NCBI GenBank assembly: GCA_050011815.1
Contig: JBEKIJ010000003.1
Location: 62,001-126,000 of the forward strand
Origin: Chersky-840 sp050011815
Lineage (GTDB): Bacteria; Actinomycetota; Acidimicrobiia; Acidimicrobiales; UBA8190
Length of the DNA stretch: 64,000 nucleotides
Reading direction: 5' to 3'
In this document: positions 1 through 7,962 of the stretch, one piece after another
Layout of the letters: each line of letters begins with the position of its first letter
Position numbering within the stretch: the stretch's first letter is position 1
Notes under the pieces: generated by a model
The model's database searches: none
What the model was told of the DNA's origin: nothing
The model's input: the letters and a program-made list of their open reading frames with translations, nothing else
Position numbers and translations under genes: made by a program

Positions 1-1
1 C

Positions 2-439
2 CGGTGGATCGCCGACCACCTGACAGACGCGGGACTGGGGACGGCGATCCCCAAGACGAGCGGATCGAAGGGACTACAGCTCTACCTCGGGCTCCCTCGG
101 GGCACGGGCTGGGAGCGGGCTCGCCACCAGGCCCTCGAGCTCGCCCAGTCCATCGAGAAGGAGCATCCCGAACTGGTGGTGACCAAGATGGGCAAGGACC
201 TGCGCCGAGGGCGCGTCCTCATCGATTGGAGCCAGAACCACCCCGCCAAGACCACGGTGGCCGCCTACTCCCTGCGAGCCCGTCCCGAGCCGACCGTGTC
301 GACCCCGATCACCTGGGACGAGGTGACGGCCTGCGAAGAGGGCGGAGATCCCGCCGTCCTCCGTTTCCTCGCCACCGACGTCCTCGATCGCGTGGAACGC
401 CACGGAGACCTCATGGCAGCGCTGGCGCTGCCGTCTTGA
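2..439 (+). CDS. ligD: LigD-type NHEJ DNA polymerase/primase, 3' end (partial)
   Basis: The reading frame is open from base 2 to the TGA at 437-439 and enters from upstream, so only the last 145 residues are present. The LigD polymerase (archaeo-eukaryotic primase) signature PKTSGSKGLQLY lies near residues 18-29, followed by VTKMGKDLRRGRVLIDW and NHPAKTTVAAYSLRA, which are typical of the Pol domain of bacterial non-homologous end-joining enzymes. The domain fills in and extends broken DNA ends with Ku and a ligase. Whether this is a stand-alone polymerase or part of a multidomain LigD cannot be seen; the fragment ends soon after the polymerase fold, so no ligase domain follows it. Confidence 0.85.
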   Translation, partial: RWIADHLTDAGLGTAIPKTSGSKGLQLYLGLPRGTGWERARHQALELAQSIEKEHPELVVTKMGKDLRRGRVLIDWSQNHPAKTTVAAYSLRARPEPTVSTPITWDEVTACEEGGDPAVLRFLATDVLDRVERHGDLMAALALPS

Positions 440-441
440 GC

Positions 442-467
442 CGACGCCTTCGGTCGACGTGGCGTCG
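442..467 (+). terminator. hairpin just after the ligD-type gene
   Basis: The 7-bp arms CGACGCC (442-448) and GGCGTCG (461-467) are perfectly complementary around a 12-base loop, three bases past the stop codon. No U-run follows, which is common for actinobacterial terminators. Position is the main support. Confidence 0.4.
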
Positions 468-600
468 CCCTGGGTTCACGTCTCAGGTCATTCCCAGATA
501 TCTTCGGCCGTGGTGATCTGACGGGCGGGGCGGCGACGTATATGTCGCGACCACGGGGGCCACGGCGCACACCGCACAGGCCAGGGCGCAAGGAGACTCG

Positions 601-657
601 ATGGACCGGGAAGGGGCGCCCCGCTCGACCGGAGCTGCGTCGGACATGGCGCCATGA
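601..657 (+). CDS. possible 18-codon leader peptide coupled to the sigma gene
   Basis: An ATG at 601 is preceded by a strong Shine-Dalgarno AAGGAG (590-595, 5-base spacing). The frame encodes 18 residues (MDREGAPRSTGAASDMAP) and stops with TGA at 655-657, overlapping the ATG at 654 of the downstream sigma frame as ATGA. This looks like translational coupling. No other Shine-Dalgarno of this quality lies in the 313-base gap between ligD and the conserved part of the sigma factor. It may be a true regulatory leader or a chance ORF. Confidence 0.35.
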   Translation: MDREGAPRSTGAASDMAP

Positions 658-1310
658 TGCTCCTCAGCCCGGAGCGTCCGGCCCACCGGGTGGCGCGCAC
701 AGCCCCCGTTCCCCGTGAGCACAGGAGTCAGCGGGAAGATATCGTCCGCGTCGTGGACTCAGGGGATGCCGTGCTGGTCGCCAGGCTGGCGGCCGGGGAC
801 GAAGAGGCCCTGGCCGAGGTCTGGCAGCGTCACAGCTCTCTGGTCTTCGGCCTCGCCCGCCGGGTGACCGGCGACACGTCGGCGGCGGAAGACGTCACCC
901 AGGAGGTATTCGTCACCTTGTGGCGACAACCCGAGCGCTTCGATGCCCGGCGGGGGTCACTGCGCGCCTTCCTCGGCGTGCACGCGCAGCGGCGAGCCAT
1001 CGACGCCATTCGCCGCGACGGGCGCCGGACCGAACGCGAGCACCGGCACCACCGTCTCCACCCTCTGGCCGAGTCCTCCCCGGGCGATGCGGCTCAGAAC
1101 TCCGCGCTGTCGGGTGTGGTCCACCAGGCCATCGAGAAGCTCCCCGCCGAACAACGTGCCGTGGTGGAGCTTGCCTATTTCGGTGGCCTGACCCTTCGTG
1201 AGATCGCCACCACCCTGGAGATTCCCGAAGGCACCGCCAAGTCCCGTCTTCGCTTGGCGCAAGCGAAGCTCCAGTCGTGGCTGGACCGAACCCTGCTGGA
1301 GCTCGTATGA
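654..1310 (+). CDS. ECF RNA polymerase sigma factor
   Basis: The product is an extracytoplasmic-function sigma-70 factor. Region 2 is seen as DEEALAEVWQRHSSLVFGLA followed by AEDVTQEVFVTLWRQPERFD, and region 4 as LPAEQRAVVELAYFGGLTLREIA and PEGTAKSRLRLAQAKL, the helix-turn-helix that reads the -35 element. The organisation resembles SigK-like factors. Two starts are possible: ATG 654, coupled to the small leader ORF (218 residues), or GTG 753, just before the conserved region (185 residues, the usual ECF length). Neither has a good Shine-Dalgarno of its own. The stop overlaps the next gene as ATGA, so the two are cotranslated. Confidence 0.88.
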   Translation: MMLLSPERPAHRVARTAPVPREHRSQREDIVRVVDSGDAVLVARLAAGDEEALAEVWQRHSSLVFGLARRVTGDTSAAEDVTQEVFVTLWRQPERFDARRGSLRAFLGVHAQRRAIDAIRRDGRRTEREHRHHRLHPLAESSPGDAAQNSALSGVVHQAIEKLPAEQRAVVELAYFGGLTLREIATTLEIPEGTAKSRLRLAQAKLQSWLDRTLLELV

Positions 1311-2251
1311 CCCCACTGCCCCGACAGGGCGACCCCCTCGAAGAGCTCCACTTCGCGCTGGAGGAAGGCGGCGCCGAGCGCCCGCCGCACCGGCTCGGCC
1401 AGACGGTGCTCGAATCCGCACTGGCGGCCCGGTCGGCCGGACGGCCCGTGGGCGAGCCGCCGCCCATCTCCCCGGTCGAGGCCTTTCGGCGGGCGGTGAC
1501 CGCCGTCGACGAGGTCCTCACGTCCCTCGCGCCCGCCGAATGGCGCCGCCCGGCTCTACGCGGCCTCGACGTCCAGCATCTGGTCGGCCACCTGACAGGC
1601 GTGGAGCGCGACTTCCACACGGGACTCACCGCCCCCGAGGGCGTGCATGGCGACGACGACCACGTGACCGCGACCGACCCCACGGTCGCCGCTCAGAGCG
1701 GTCGGACACCGGCAGAGACTTACGACGAGTGGCGCGAAGCCGCCGCAGAGACTCTCGGGGCACTGCGAGATGTGGAGGGTTCGTCGGCGGTGCTCGGCGC
1801 GGTGGTCCCGCTCCACGGTCTGTACATGCCCCTCGGGCAGCTCCTGGTGGTACGCACCTTCGAGTTGTGGACCCACGAGGAGGACATCAGGCGCGCCACC
1901 GGCCGGGCCCTGCAGCCGCCCGACGCGGCCAGCCTTCGCCTCATGACCGACCTGGCGGTGGCGATGCTGCCCGGTGTGATGGGCGGCGCCGAGCGTTCAG
2001 GGGAGGGGCGCGTCGCCAGGATCGTCCTCACCGGGGCGGGGGGCGGAACCTGGCAGATGCACCTGGGCTCTTCCCCTCACGCCCCGTCGCCGGAAGGCTC
2101 GGTGGACGTCCGCATCGTCCTCGATGCGGTCGACTTCTGTCGGCTCGTGGCCAACCGCGTCGACCCTGCAGCGCTGGCGGCGGTCGTCACCGGTGACCCG
2201 GTGCTCGCCACCGACCTCTTCGTCGGCGCCGCCAGCCTCGCACTCGACTGA
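1307..2251 (+). CDS. maleylpyruvate isomerase N-terminal (DinB-fold) protein, possible sigma partner
   Basis: This 314-residue protein starts at the ATG overlapping the sigma stop codon. The central part (EAFRRAVTAVDEVLTSLAP, DVQHLVGHLTGVERDFH, VVRTFELWTHEEDIRRATG) fits the mycothiol-dependent maleylpyruvate isomerase N-terminal domain, a DinB-like four-helix bundle whose conserved His residues (GHL, WTHEED) bind a metal. A sterol-carrier-like C-terminal half follows. The first 60 residues are Pro/Arg-rich and could form a separate sigma-binding segment. Proteins in this position after an ECF sigma gene are usually anti-sigma factors. I infer that role from coupling only; no zinc-finger anti-sigma motif or transmembrane segment is visible. 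Confidence 0.7.
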   Translation: MTPLPRQGDPLEELHFALEEGGAERPPHRLGQTVLESALAARSAGRPVGEPPPISPVEAFRRAVTAVDEVLTSLAPAEWRRPALRGLDVQHLVGHLTGVERDFHTGLTAPEGVHGDDDHVTATDPTVAAQSGRTPAETYDEWREAAAETLGALRDVEGSSAVLGAVVPLHGLYMPLGQLLVVRTFELWTHEEDIRRATGRALQPPDAASLRLMTDLAVAMLPGVMGGAERSGEGRVARIVLTGAGGGTWQMHLGSSPHAPSPEGSVDVRIVLDAVDFCRLVANRVDPAALAAVVTGDPVLATDLFVGAASLALD

Positions 2252-2277
2252 TCCGATCGCCGAACCGGGAGGCACTC

Positions 2278-2742
2278 GTGGGCAAGTGGGACAAGGCGGA
2301 GCTGCAGAGGGCGCACGACAATTACATGGCGGTCGCCAACGAATCGGGGCGAACCGGCGATTGGCGCCCGTGGACCGAGCTGTTCACCGACGATGCCGAG
2401 TACATCGAACACCTCTTCGGTCGCTTCGTGGGGCGAGACAAGATCTTCGAGTGGATCTCCACCACCATGGCGGAGTGGCCCAACACCGAGATGACGATGT
2501 TCCCCCACGACTGGTGCGTCTGCGACGAGGAGCGCGGCTGGTGGATCTGCCAGATCGAGAACCGCTTCAACGACCCCGGGGACGGTGGGGTCTACCAGTC
2601 CGCCAACATCACGATCCTCAAGTACGCGGGCGACATGCGTTTCTCCTCCGAGGAGGACGTCTACAACCCCGCCAACTTCGCACCGGCCATGAAGGACTGG
2701 ATGGCGGCCAAGAAGGCCCACACCGACAGCACCCCGGCCTGA
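2278..2742 (+). CDS. SnoaL/NTF2-like fold protein
   Basis: This 154-residue protein starts at a GTG preceded by GGGAGG. It has a SnoaL-like cone fold: an N-terminal helix (DKAELQRAHDNYMAVANES), then WRPWTELFTDDAEYIEHLFG and FVGRDKIFEWISTTM. Family members act as ketosteroid isomerase-like enzymes, cyclases, or limonene-epoxide-hydrolase-like proteins on small hydrophobic substrates. The next gene, a haloalkane-dehalogenase-type hydrolase, starts 20 bases downstream on the same strand, so they may share a substrate. The exact reaction is unknown. Confidence 0.75.
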   Translation: MGKWDKAELQRAHDNYMAVANESGRTGDWRPWTELFTDDAEYIEHLFGRFVGRDKIFEWISTTMAEWPNTEMTMFPHDWCVCDEERGWWICQIENRFNDPGDGGVYQSANITILKYAGDMRFSSEEDVYNPANFAPAMKDWMAAKKAHTDSTPA

Positions 2743-2761
2743 CCCCGATGCTGACACCAGG

Positions 2762-3769
2762 GTGAGCAGCGGCGATCGACGCGGGACGCTCTCGCCCGAC
2801 GTGGCCGTCGTTCGCACCCCTGACGAGAGATTCGCCGGGCTCGTCGACTACCCCTTCGAGCCGAACTACGTGTCGGTCCGGGCCGAGGGCATCGACGCAC
2901 TGCGCATGCACTACGTCGACACCGGCCCCCGCGACGGCCCGGTCGTGCTCCTGCTCCATGGCCAACCGACCTGGTCGTACCTGTACCGCAAGGTCATCGC
3001 GGTGTTGGCGCAGCGCGGGTTGCGGATCCTGGCGCCCGACAACATCGGGTTCGGCCGGTCTGACAAGCCGACGCAAGCGACCCGGTACACCTACCGTCGC
3101 CACGTCGACTGGATGACCAGCTTCGTCGACGCGCTCGATCTGCGCGAGGTCACCCTGGTCGTCCAGGACTGGGGAGGGCCCATCGGCCTCGGCACCCTGG
3201 CGGCCAGGCCGCAGCGATTCGCCCGGGTCGTGGCGTCCAACACCGTCCTGCACACCTCGGATCCCTCGCTCGAGGGAATGCTGACGTGGGCCAACTTTGG
3301 CACCGGGGACGGCCGGGTGGTGCTCGAAGAGTCCCTCCTCGACTACGTGGCCTATTGCCAGCGGGCACCGGAGCTGGTGGCGAGCACCTTCTTGTACTCG
3401 GCCTCGGGCGCCTTGGCCCCGGAGGTGCTCGCCGCCTACGACGCCCCCTTCCCCGATCAGACCTACACCGCCGGACTGCGCCAGATGACCGGGCTCATCC
3501 CGCTCTCGCGCCACGACCCCGGAGCAACCATCGGGCGCGCCACCATGGAGGCCTTGGGACGGTGGGACCGCCCCTTCCTCACCGCATTCTCCGACGGCGA
3601 CCCTGCCACCCGGGGCTGGGAGACGGTGTTCCAGCAGCGCATACCGGGCGCCGCCGGCCGGGTCCATCCGACCATCGCCGACGCCGGGCATTTCGTCCAA
3701 GAGGACAAAGGCGAAGAGCTCGGGCGCGTCGTGGCCGATTTCATCGAGGTGTCGCGCCGCACGTCCTGA
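2762..3769 (+). CDS. haloalkane dehalogenase-like alpha/beta hydrolase
   Basis: This 335-residue alpha/beta hydrolase resembles haloalkane dehalogenase subfamily I. HGQPTWSYLYRK (66-77) carries the oxyanion-hole region, and VVQDWGGPIGL places the nucleophile at Asp136 with the halide-binding Trp137 beside it. The catalytic His is His310 (DAGHFVQED) and the acid is probably Asp278 or Asp280 (FSDGDP). An Asp nucleophile followed by Trp is diagnostic for dehalogenases against esterases. It would hydrolyse a carbon-halogen bond to an alcohol in the cytoplasm. It starts at a GTG with no strong Shine-Dalgarno. The substrate is unknown. Confidence 0.78.
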   Translation: MSSGDRRGTLSPDVAVVRTPDERFAGLVDYPFEPNYVSVRAEGIDALRMHYVDTGPRDGPVVLLLHGQPTWSYLYRKVIAVLAQRGLRILAPDNIGFGRSDKPTQATRYTYRRHVDWMTSFVDALDLREVTLVVQDWGGPIGLGTLAARPQRFARVVASNTVLHTSDPSLEGMLTWANFGTGDGRVVLEESLLDYVAYCQRAPELVASTFLYSASGALAPEVLAAYDAPFPDQTYTAGLRQMTGLIPLSRHDPGATIGRATMEALGRWDRPFLTAFSDGDPATRGWETVFQQRIPGAAGRVHPTIADAGHFVQEDKGEELGRVVADFIEVSRRTS

Positions 3770-3772
3770 CCG

Positions 3773-4567
3773 TCAGGACCGGAGGAACTCGATGACCTCG
3801 GGCAGGGCGGTCCGGTCCTGCGCGAAGAAGAGGTGACCTCCCTCGTAGACGTGGAGCGTGGCCCCGGCGACCCTGCTGACGATGGCTCGGCTGTTGGCGA
3901 GGGGGGCGATGGCGTCGAAGCGCCCGGCGCCCACGAAGGTGGGACACGTGATCCGTCCCAGCCGGTCCCAGACGTCGTGGCGGCGGCGGGCTTCGAGCTG
4001 CTCGGCCTCACCACGACGTACGTCGTCGGACACCTCGCCCGACCCTCGCTGCGCCCTGGCCTCGACCAGCATGCGGTCACGGGGGTGCGAGGCCAACCAC
4101 TCGGCGGTGAACCGGGAATCGAGGAGCGGCAACGAGATCTCGGCCCGACGGCCCGGGGCCATGCCGGCCAGCTCGTGGAGGGGATAGGACGCTCCCCCGC
4201 CGCCCCCGGGCGACGTGCACAGGAGGGCCAGCCGGTCGATGCGCGCCGGAGCGGTCACCGCCAGCTCCTGGGCCACCATCCCGCCGAAGCTCACCCCCAC
4301 GACGCGACACGTGGACCACCCGACGGCGTCGATCACCCCGAGCGCGTCCGAGGCGTAGTCGGCCATGGTGTAGGGGCCGGGAGGGATCGCACTCTTCCCC
4401 AGGCCCCTCTGGTCGAAGGCGACCACGTCCAGGTGCGAGGCGAAGACCCCGATGAGCGGAGCCATCGTGGCGAGCGTCACCCCCGAACCGTTGAGGAACA
4501 GCACCCGAGATCCCTCTCCGGCGCGCTCGTAGTAGAGCTCGATCCCGTTCACAGAGACGGTGGGCAT
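3773..4567 (-). CDS. alpha/beta fold hydrolase
   Basis: This 264-residue hydrolase has the 3-oxoadipate enol-lactonase-like layout. Ser93 sits in GVSFGG (nucleophile elbow), Asp218 in GAGRFDAIAP and His245 in EGGHLFF. The sequence FDQRGLGKS (51-59) is typical of this family. The substrate cannot be read from sequence; a lactone or ester is likely. It is convergent with the dehalogenase gene (3 bases between stop codons) and lies 36 bases downstream of the PLDc_N gene on the same strand. Confidence 0.8.
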   Translation of the reverse strand: MPTVSVNGIELYYERAGEGSRVLFLNGSGVTLATMAPLIGVFASHLDVVAFDQRGLGKSAIPPGPYTMADYASDALGVIDAVGWSTCRVVGVSFGGMVAQELAVTAPARIDRLALLCTSPGGGGGASYPLHELAGMAPGRRAEISLPLLDSRFTAEWLASHPRDRMLVEARAQRGSGEVSDDVRRGEAEQLEARRRHDVWDRLGRITCPTFVGAGRFDAIAPLANSRAIVSRVAGATLHVYEGGHLFFAQDRTALPEVIEFLRS

Positions 4568-4603
4568 CAGCGGCGTGGCGATGCGCCCGGTGACGGCCTC
4601 GAA

Positions 4604-5008
4604 CTACGGGCCGCCACCGTCGCCGAGCTCGAGCTCGCGCCGCCGCAGCTCGGTCTCCCGGCGCCGGAGCTGTGCCTCCATCATGTTCAGCCGCGCCCGC
4701 TCCTCGCGCTCGCGGATGACGGGATGCAGGTGATCCAGCGACGAGACGTCGTGCTCCGCAGCCGCCAACATCGCACTCCGGGGTCGGGGGCGGTCCGCGC
4801 CCACCACGCGTCGACCCTGGACCCGGGGTCGACCGAAGCAGAGCCACAAGATGGACCCGATGTCGAAGAGCACCAGGACGATGACGAACCACGCGATCTT
4901 CGGGAGGTTGCGAACGAGGCCGTCGTGCGTGGTGATCACGTCATAGAGGCAGTAGATCCATACGAAGACGACCGCGATCCCGATAACGCCAGCCACGATG
5001 TCCGGCAT
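4604..5008 (-). CDS. PLDc_N domain membrane protein
   Basis: The product is 134 residues. Two hydrophobic helices (about 4-22 and 37-57, with LPKIAWFVIVLVLFDIGSILWL) match the short PLDc_N (phospholipase D nuclease N-terminal) domain of small actinobacterial membrane proteins. A basic, charged tail (RREERARLNMMEAQLRRRETELRRRELELG region) is predicted to be a cytoplasmic coiled coil. It has no catalytic HKD motif, so it is not itself a phospholipase. Its role is unknown. Confidence 0.75.
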   Translation of the reverse strand: MPDIVAGVIGIAVVFVWIYCLYDVITTHDGLVRNLPKIAWFVIVLVLFDIGSILWLCFGRPRVQGRRVVGADRPRPRSAMLAAAEHDVSSLDHLHPVIREREERARLNMMEAQLRRRETELRRRELELGDGGGP

Positions 5009-5111
5009 GCCTGTCCCTCCTCGAGGCCCGAATCCCCAGGGCCCGCGCCCGGCCTACCGTAGCGTGAGGTGCCAACGGCTCGCACCGGGGCTCCCGGTCC
5101 GAAGCGTCGCC

Positions 5112-5609
5112 TCAGGCGTGGTCCCGGCTCTCGGGCGCGTTCTCACCGGCGACGAGCTTGCTGAGCCGGTCGAGCGTCCTCTCCATGTCCCGACGCGTCT
5201 TGCCCGAGTAGATGCCCCCGAGCTTCAGCAAGACCCGCTGATGGTCGGTGGTGATGTCCCAGCTCTCCCGGACCAGCGTGCCCCCGCCGTCCACCGGCGA
5301 CAACTCGTAGCGCCAGACCCGGCCCGCCACCAGGTGGCCCACGAACCCCTCGGGACCCGTCTTCCAGGCGATCCGCCTGTTCTCCTCGAACTCGACCACC
5401 CTGTTCACCGTCGAGTACGACACGCCCATCTTCATCCCCATGCCGAAGGTCATCCCGAGGGCCAGGCGCTCGGGGTTGCCCTCCTTGGCGCCCTGGAGCA
5501 TTCCCGAGCCGTCGATCAGGTGGTGGCGGCTGGCGTCGGCGAGGATGTCGAAGACCACTTCGGGCGCGGCCGGGACCACCCGCTCGACCGTGAGCACATA
5601 CCCCTTCAT
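5112..5609 (-). CDS. SRPBCC (START/polyketide cyclase-like) protein
   Basis: This 165-residue protein has the SRPBCC pattern: VERVVPAAPEVVFDILADAS at the N-terminus, then VVEFEENRRIAWKTGPEG and RYELSPVDGGGTLVRESWDI. Such proteins form a helix-grip pocket that binds hydrophobic ligands. No catalytic residues can be assigned. It is preceded by a short intergenic region that separates it from the L,D-transpeptidase gene on the same strand. Confidence 0.78.
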   Translation of the reverse strand: MKGYVLTVERVVPAAPEVVFDILADASRHHLIDGSGMLQGAKEGNPERLALGMTFGMGMKMGVSYSTVNRVVEFEENRRIAWKTGPEGFVGHLVAGRVWRYELSPVDGGGTLVRESWDITTDHQRVLLKLGGIYSGKTRRDMERTLDRLSKLVAGENAPESRDHA

Positions 5610-5690
5610 CGCACCCTCACCGCGCTTTCGTCGCCCGGGCCGCCCGCCGGCCCTCGGCGCCCGACCTTATCCGTCGGTGCCGGGCCGGTG

Positions 5691-6728
5691 TCAGTGCTCG
5701 ATCTCGACCGGCGTGCCGGGGACGATCATCTGGGCCAGGGTCGTGATGGCACTGTTGGGAAGGCGGACACAGCCGTGGCTGGCGTACGAGCCGATGACCC
5801 AGGGTTGGTTGGTCCCATGGATGCCCACCTGACCCGGTCCCCCGTCGAAGCTGTAATAGGTGTTGGAGAAGGCCGACGTCCCCAGCGCATAGGGACCGTA
5901 GACATCGCCGGGGTCGGTGAGCTTGACGATGTAGGCCACGTAGAACGACCCCGTGGGCGTGGGTGAGGACGGAGCCCCCGGCGCCACCGAGGACGAGAAC
6001 ACCGGCGCGTTGTCGTGGTACAGGGTGAGCTTGCGGGCGGAAAGGCTCACGACGATGTGGTCGCTGACGAAGGACGTGGTGACGTCCGCACTCGGTATCC
6101 ACCTCGTGGTCTCGTTGGGCCGCACCGGGATGTAGGCCTGCACCCAACCGGGCTGGTAGCCGGTGACGAGGAAGACCAACGTGGCGCCCAGGTAATTCGG
6201 GTTGGCGATGGTGCTCACCGGTGTGGCGGCGCCGGGAGCGGCGTAGAGCGGGACCGTGTGCACCGTGGCGGTGGCGATGACCGAGGGGTCGGTGACGTTG
6301 GACGGGGCGCTGTTGATGAGCGGTGCCACGGCGGGCACCACGGTCTCCTTCCACGTGCTGGGCGCGGGGCCCGACGGCGCGTCGGTGTCGCTGACCACCG
6401 TGGTACTGGGGGCGGGCGGAATCACGATGGGCGTGGGAGCCGGCGGGATCACCACCGGCACCAACTTGTGGTGCCCGGCGTCGGTGGCTTTGATGGCCGA
6501 GACGTGATGGCCGGTGGTTCTCGGATGTGGCGTCGAGCTCCCCGCCATGTTCCACACGACCGCGGTCCCACCGGCGGCGATCGCCGCCGCGGCGATCACC
6601 AACAGCAGCGAGCTGGACCCGCCGCTCGGCCACAACCGGCGTCGCGAGGTGCTCCGAGGAGCAGGCGCCGGGGGCGTCACCCACACCGATTCTCGGTTCC
6701 GCGGCGGTGGAGGACGGCGGAATCGCAT
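5691..6728 (-). CDS. L,D-transpeptidase (YkuD) with membrane anchor
   Basis: This 345-residue protein has a basic N-terminus, one membrane helix (about 38-58), a long Thr/Pro/Ala-rich linker, and a C-terminal YkuD domain. His304 (GIHGTN) and the SHGCVRLPN motif with the catalytic Cys320 are intact. It would form 3->3 peptidoglycan crosslinks outside the membrane or attach proteins to the wall. The start chosen (ATG 6728) puts the basic region directly before the helix; an upstream in-frame ATG adds 28 unconvincing residues. Confidence 0.9.
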   Translation of the reverse strand: MRFRRPPPPRNRESVWVTPPAPAPRSTSRRRLWPSGGSSSLLLVIAAAAIAAGGTAVVWNMAGSSTPHPRTTGHHVSAIKATDAGHHKLVPVVIPPAPTPIVIPPAPSTTVVSDTDAPSGPAPSTWKETVVPAVAPLINSAPSNVTDPSVIATATVHTVPLYAAPGAATPVSTIANPNYLGATLVFLVTGYQPGWVQAYIPVRPNETTRWIPSADVTTSFVSDHIVVSLSARKLTLYHDNAPVFSSSVAPGAPSSPTPTGSFYVAYIVKLTDPGDVYGPYALGTSAFSNTYYSFDGGPGQVGIHGTNQPWVIGSYASHGCVRLPNSAITTLAQMIVPGTPVEIEH

Positions 6729-6943
6729 CGTAAATGAGCGTACCCGGGTCCGGTCCGTTGGGCCCTGCGCCCTCCGGTCCGTTTTCCGTTCTCGTCGCCC
6801 GTCTCGAACCACACGATCCGTCGCCCTGTGTCATCGAGGTGCTGACGGCGTCGACACTCTCAAAACTGACTAGACGCCGCGGCCCGGGCGAATGGTCAGG
6901 CGGGCAGGCTCTCTGTGATCTCACTGAGTCGACGCGGAGAGAC

Positions 6944-7636
6944 TCAGGAGCCCGTCCTCAGGTAGAAGAGCTCGGCGCTGCGTGTGACGATGCCACCCAT
7001 CCACCCTTCCCATCCGCCGCGCTCGACGTCGGCCAGGGGCGAGTCACCGCGTCGGTAGGCGTCGAGCGCGTCGAGGTCGGCGAACCCCTGCTCCCACACG
7101 TGGGTCCATCGGGGCGGGCCCATGACCGGCGTCACCCCGTCGAACCAGGCCGACCCCATGGTGTTGGCGGCCATCACCGAGACGAGCATCCCCGGAACAT
7201 CTCGTGGGGCCGCCTCGAGCAGACCTTGCATCCCCGCCGCGGCGTCTTCGCCGGCGGCGCCGTCGAGGCGCAGCAGCACGAGGCGGCGCACACCCCCGGT
7301 CATCCGGTACGACGGGGTCTCACAGGCGTAGCCGTACAGCCCCGCTCCGAGGGGGCCGTCGATGGCGATCCTCTCGGGTGCGTCGGGGAGGAGGTACCGG
7401 TCGATGACCACGGCGTGATAGGGGTGCACCATGTAGCGGTGGTACGCCTCGGGCGAGGCGTAGGCGTGCTCCCACACCAGCTGGACCGGCGCCGCGGACA
7501 GGTTGGTGCCGACGGCGCCGTCGAGGACCTCGGGGATGAACCGCCCGCAGTCGCGACAGGCCGCCTCGAGGGCGCGCACCCGATCCTCGGGCGCGTCGGG
7601 GCGAAGGGCGTAGACCTCGAAGCGCCGGAGCATCAT
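6944..7636 (-). CDS. tandem Dabb-like (dimeric alpha+beta barrel) protein
   Basis: This 230-residue protein seems to hold two related barrel domains. The first (about 1-110) contains WEHAYASPEAYHRYMVHPYH and the second (about 118-230) RRLVLLRLDG and WTHVWEQGFADLDALDAYRRG. Both resemble stress-responsive Dabb/EthD-type barrels, which act as small-molecule isomerases, monooxygenases or cyclases. The ATG at 7636 overlaps the stop of the upstream gene (ATGA). It is the last gene of the operon starting at 12011. Confidence 0.6.
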   Translation of the reverse strand: MMLRRFEVYALRPDAPEDRVRALEAACRDCGRFIPEVLDGAVGTNLSAAPVQLVWEHAYASPEAYHRYMVHPYHAVVIDRYLLPDAPERIAIDGPLGAGLYGYACETPSYRMTGGVRRLVLLRLDGAAGEDAAAGMQGLLEAAPRDVPGMLVSVMAANTMGSAWFDGVTPVMGPPRWTHVWEQGFADLDALDAYRRGDSPLADVERGGWEGWMGGIVTRSAELFYLRTGS

Positions 7637-7953
7637 GGCGGCGGCGCGACGGCGGTGAAGAAGCGGCGGGTGCCCCCCACCCGCAGGGCGGCGACCGTGG
7701 CGCCGTACTCGTGGAAGCGGGGATCGAGGACCAGGTCCCTCCTGATCTCGTTCCACCGCTCGTGGTCGCCGACGGCCCAGACCACCTGGATGAAGACGTG
7801 CTCACCGATCTCGCCCGAGGTCGTGGCGCACGACACCAACGACGCACCGGCATCGGTCATGATCGCCGTGCCCAGGGACCGGAGGACCTCGAGGTACGCC
7901 GCCACGTGCTCGGGCTCGACCTCCACGGTGTCGACGAGATGCACCACCGTCAA
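7633..7953 (-). CDS. small alpha+beta barrel (NIPSNAP/Dabb-like) protein
   Basis: This protein of about 106 residues starts VVHLVDTVEVEPEHVAAYLEVLRSL and contains FIQVVWAVGDHERWNEIRRDL, the single-barrel pattern seen in Dabb and antibiotic-biosynthesis monooxygenase relatives. The first codon is TTG at 7953; a GTG two codons on has better spacing from GGCGAGG and may be the true start. It lies 9 bases after the ThuA-like gene and overlaps the tandem barrel gene downstream. Confidence 0.6.
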   Translation of the reverse strand: MTVVHLVDTVEVEPEHVAAYLEVLRSLGTAIMTDAGASLVSCATTSGEIGEHVFIQVVWAVGDHERWNEIRRDLVLDPRFHEYGATVAALRVGGTRRFFTAVAPPP

Positions 7954-7962
7954 CCTCGCCGG

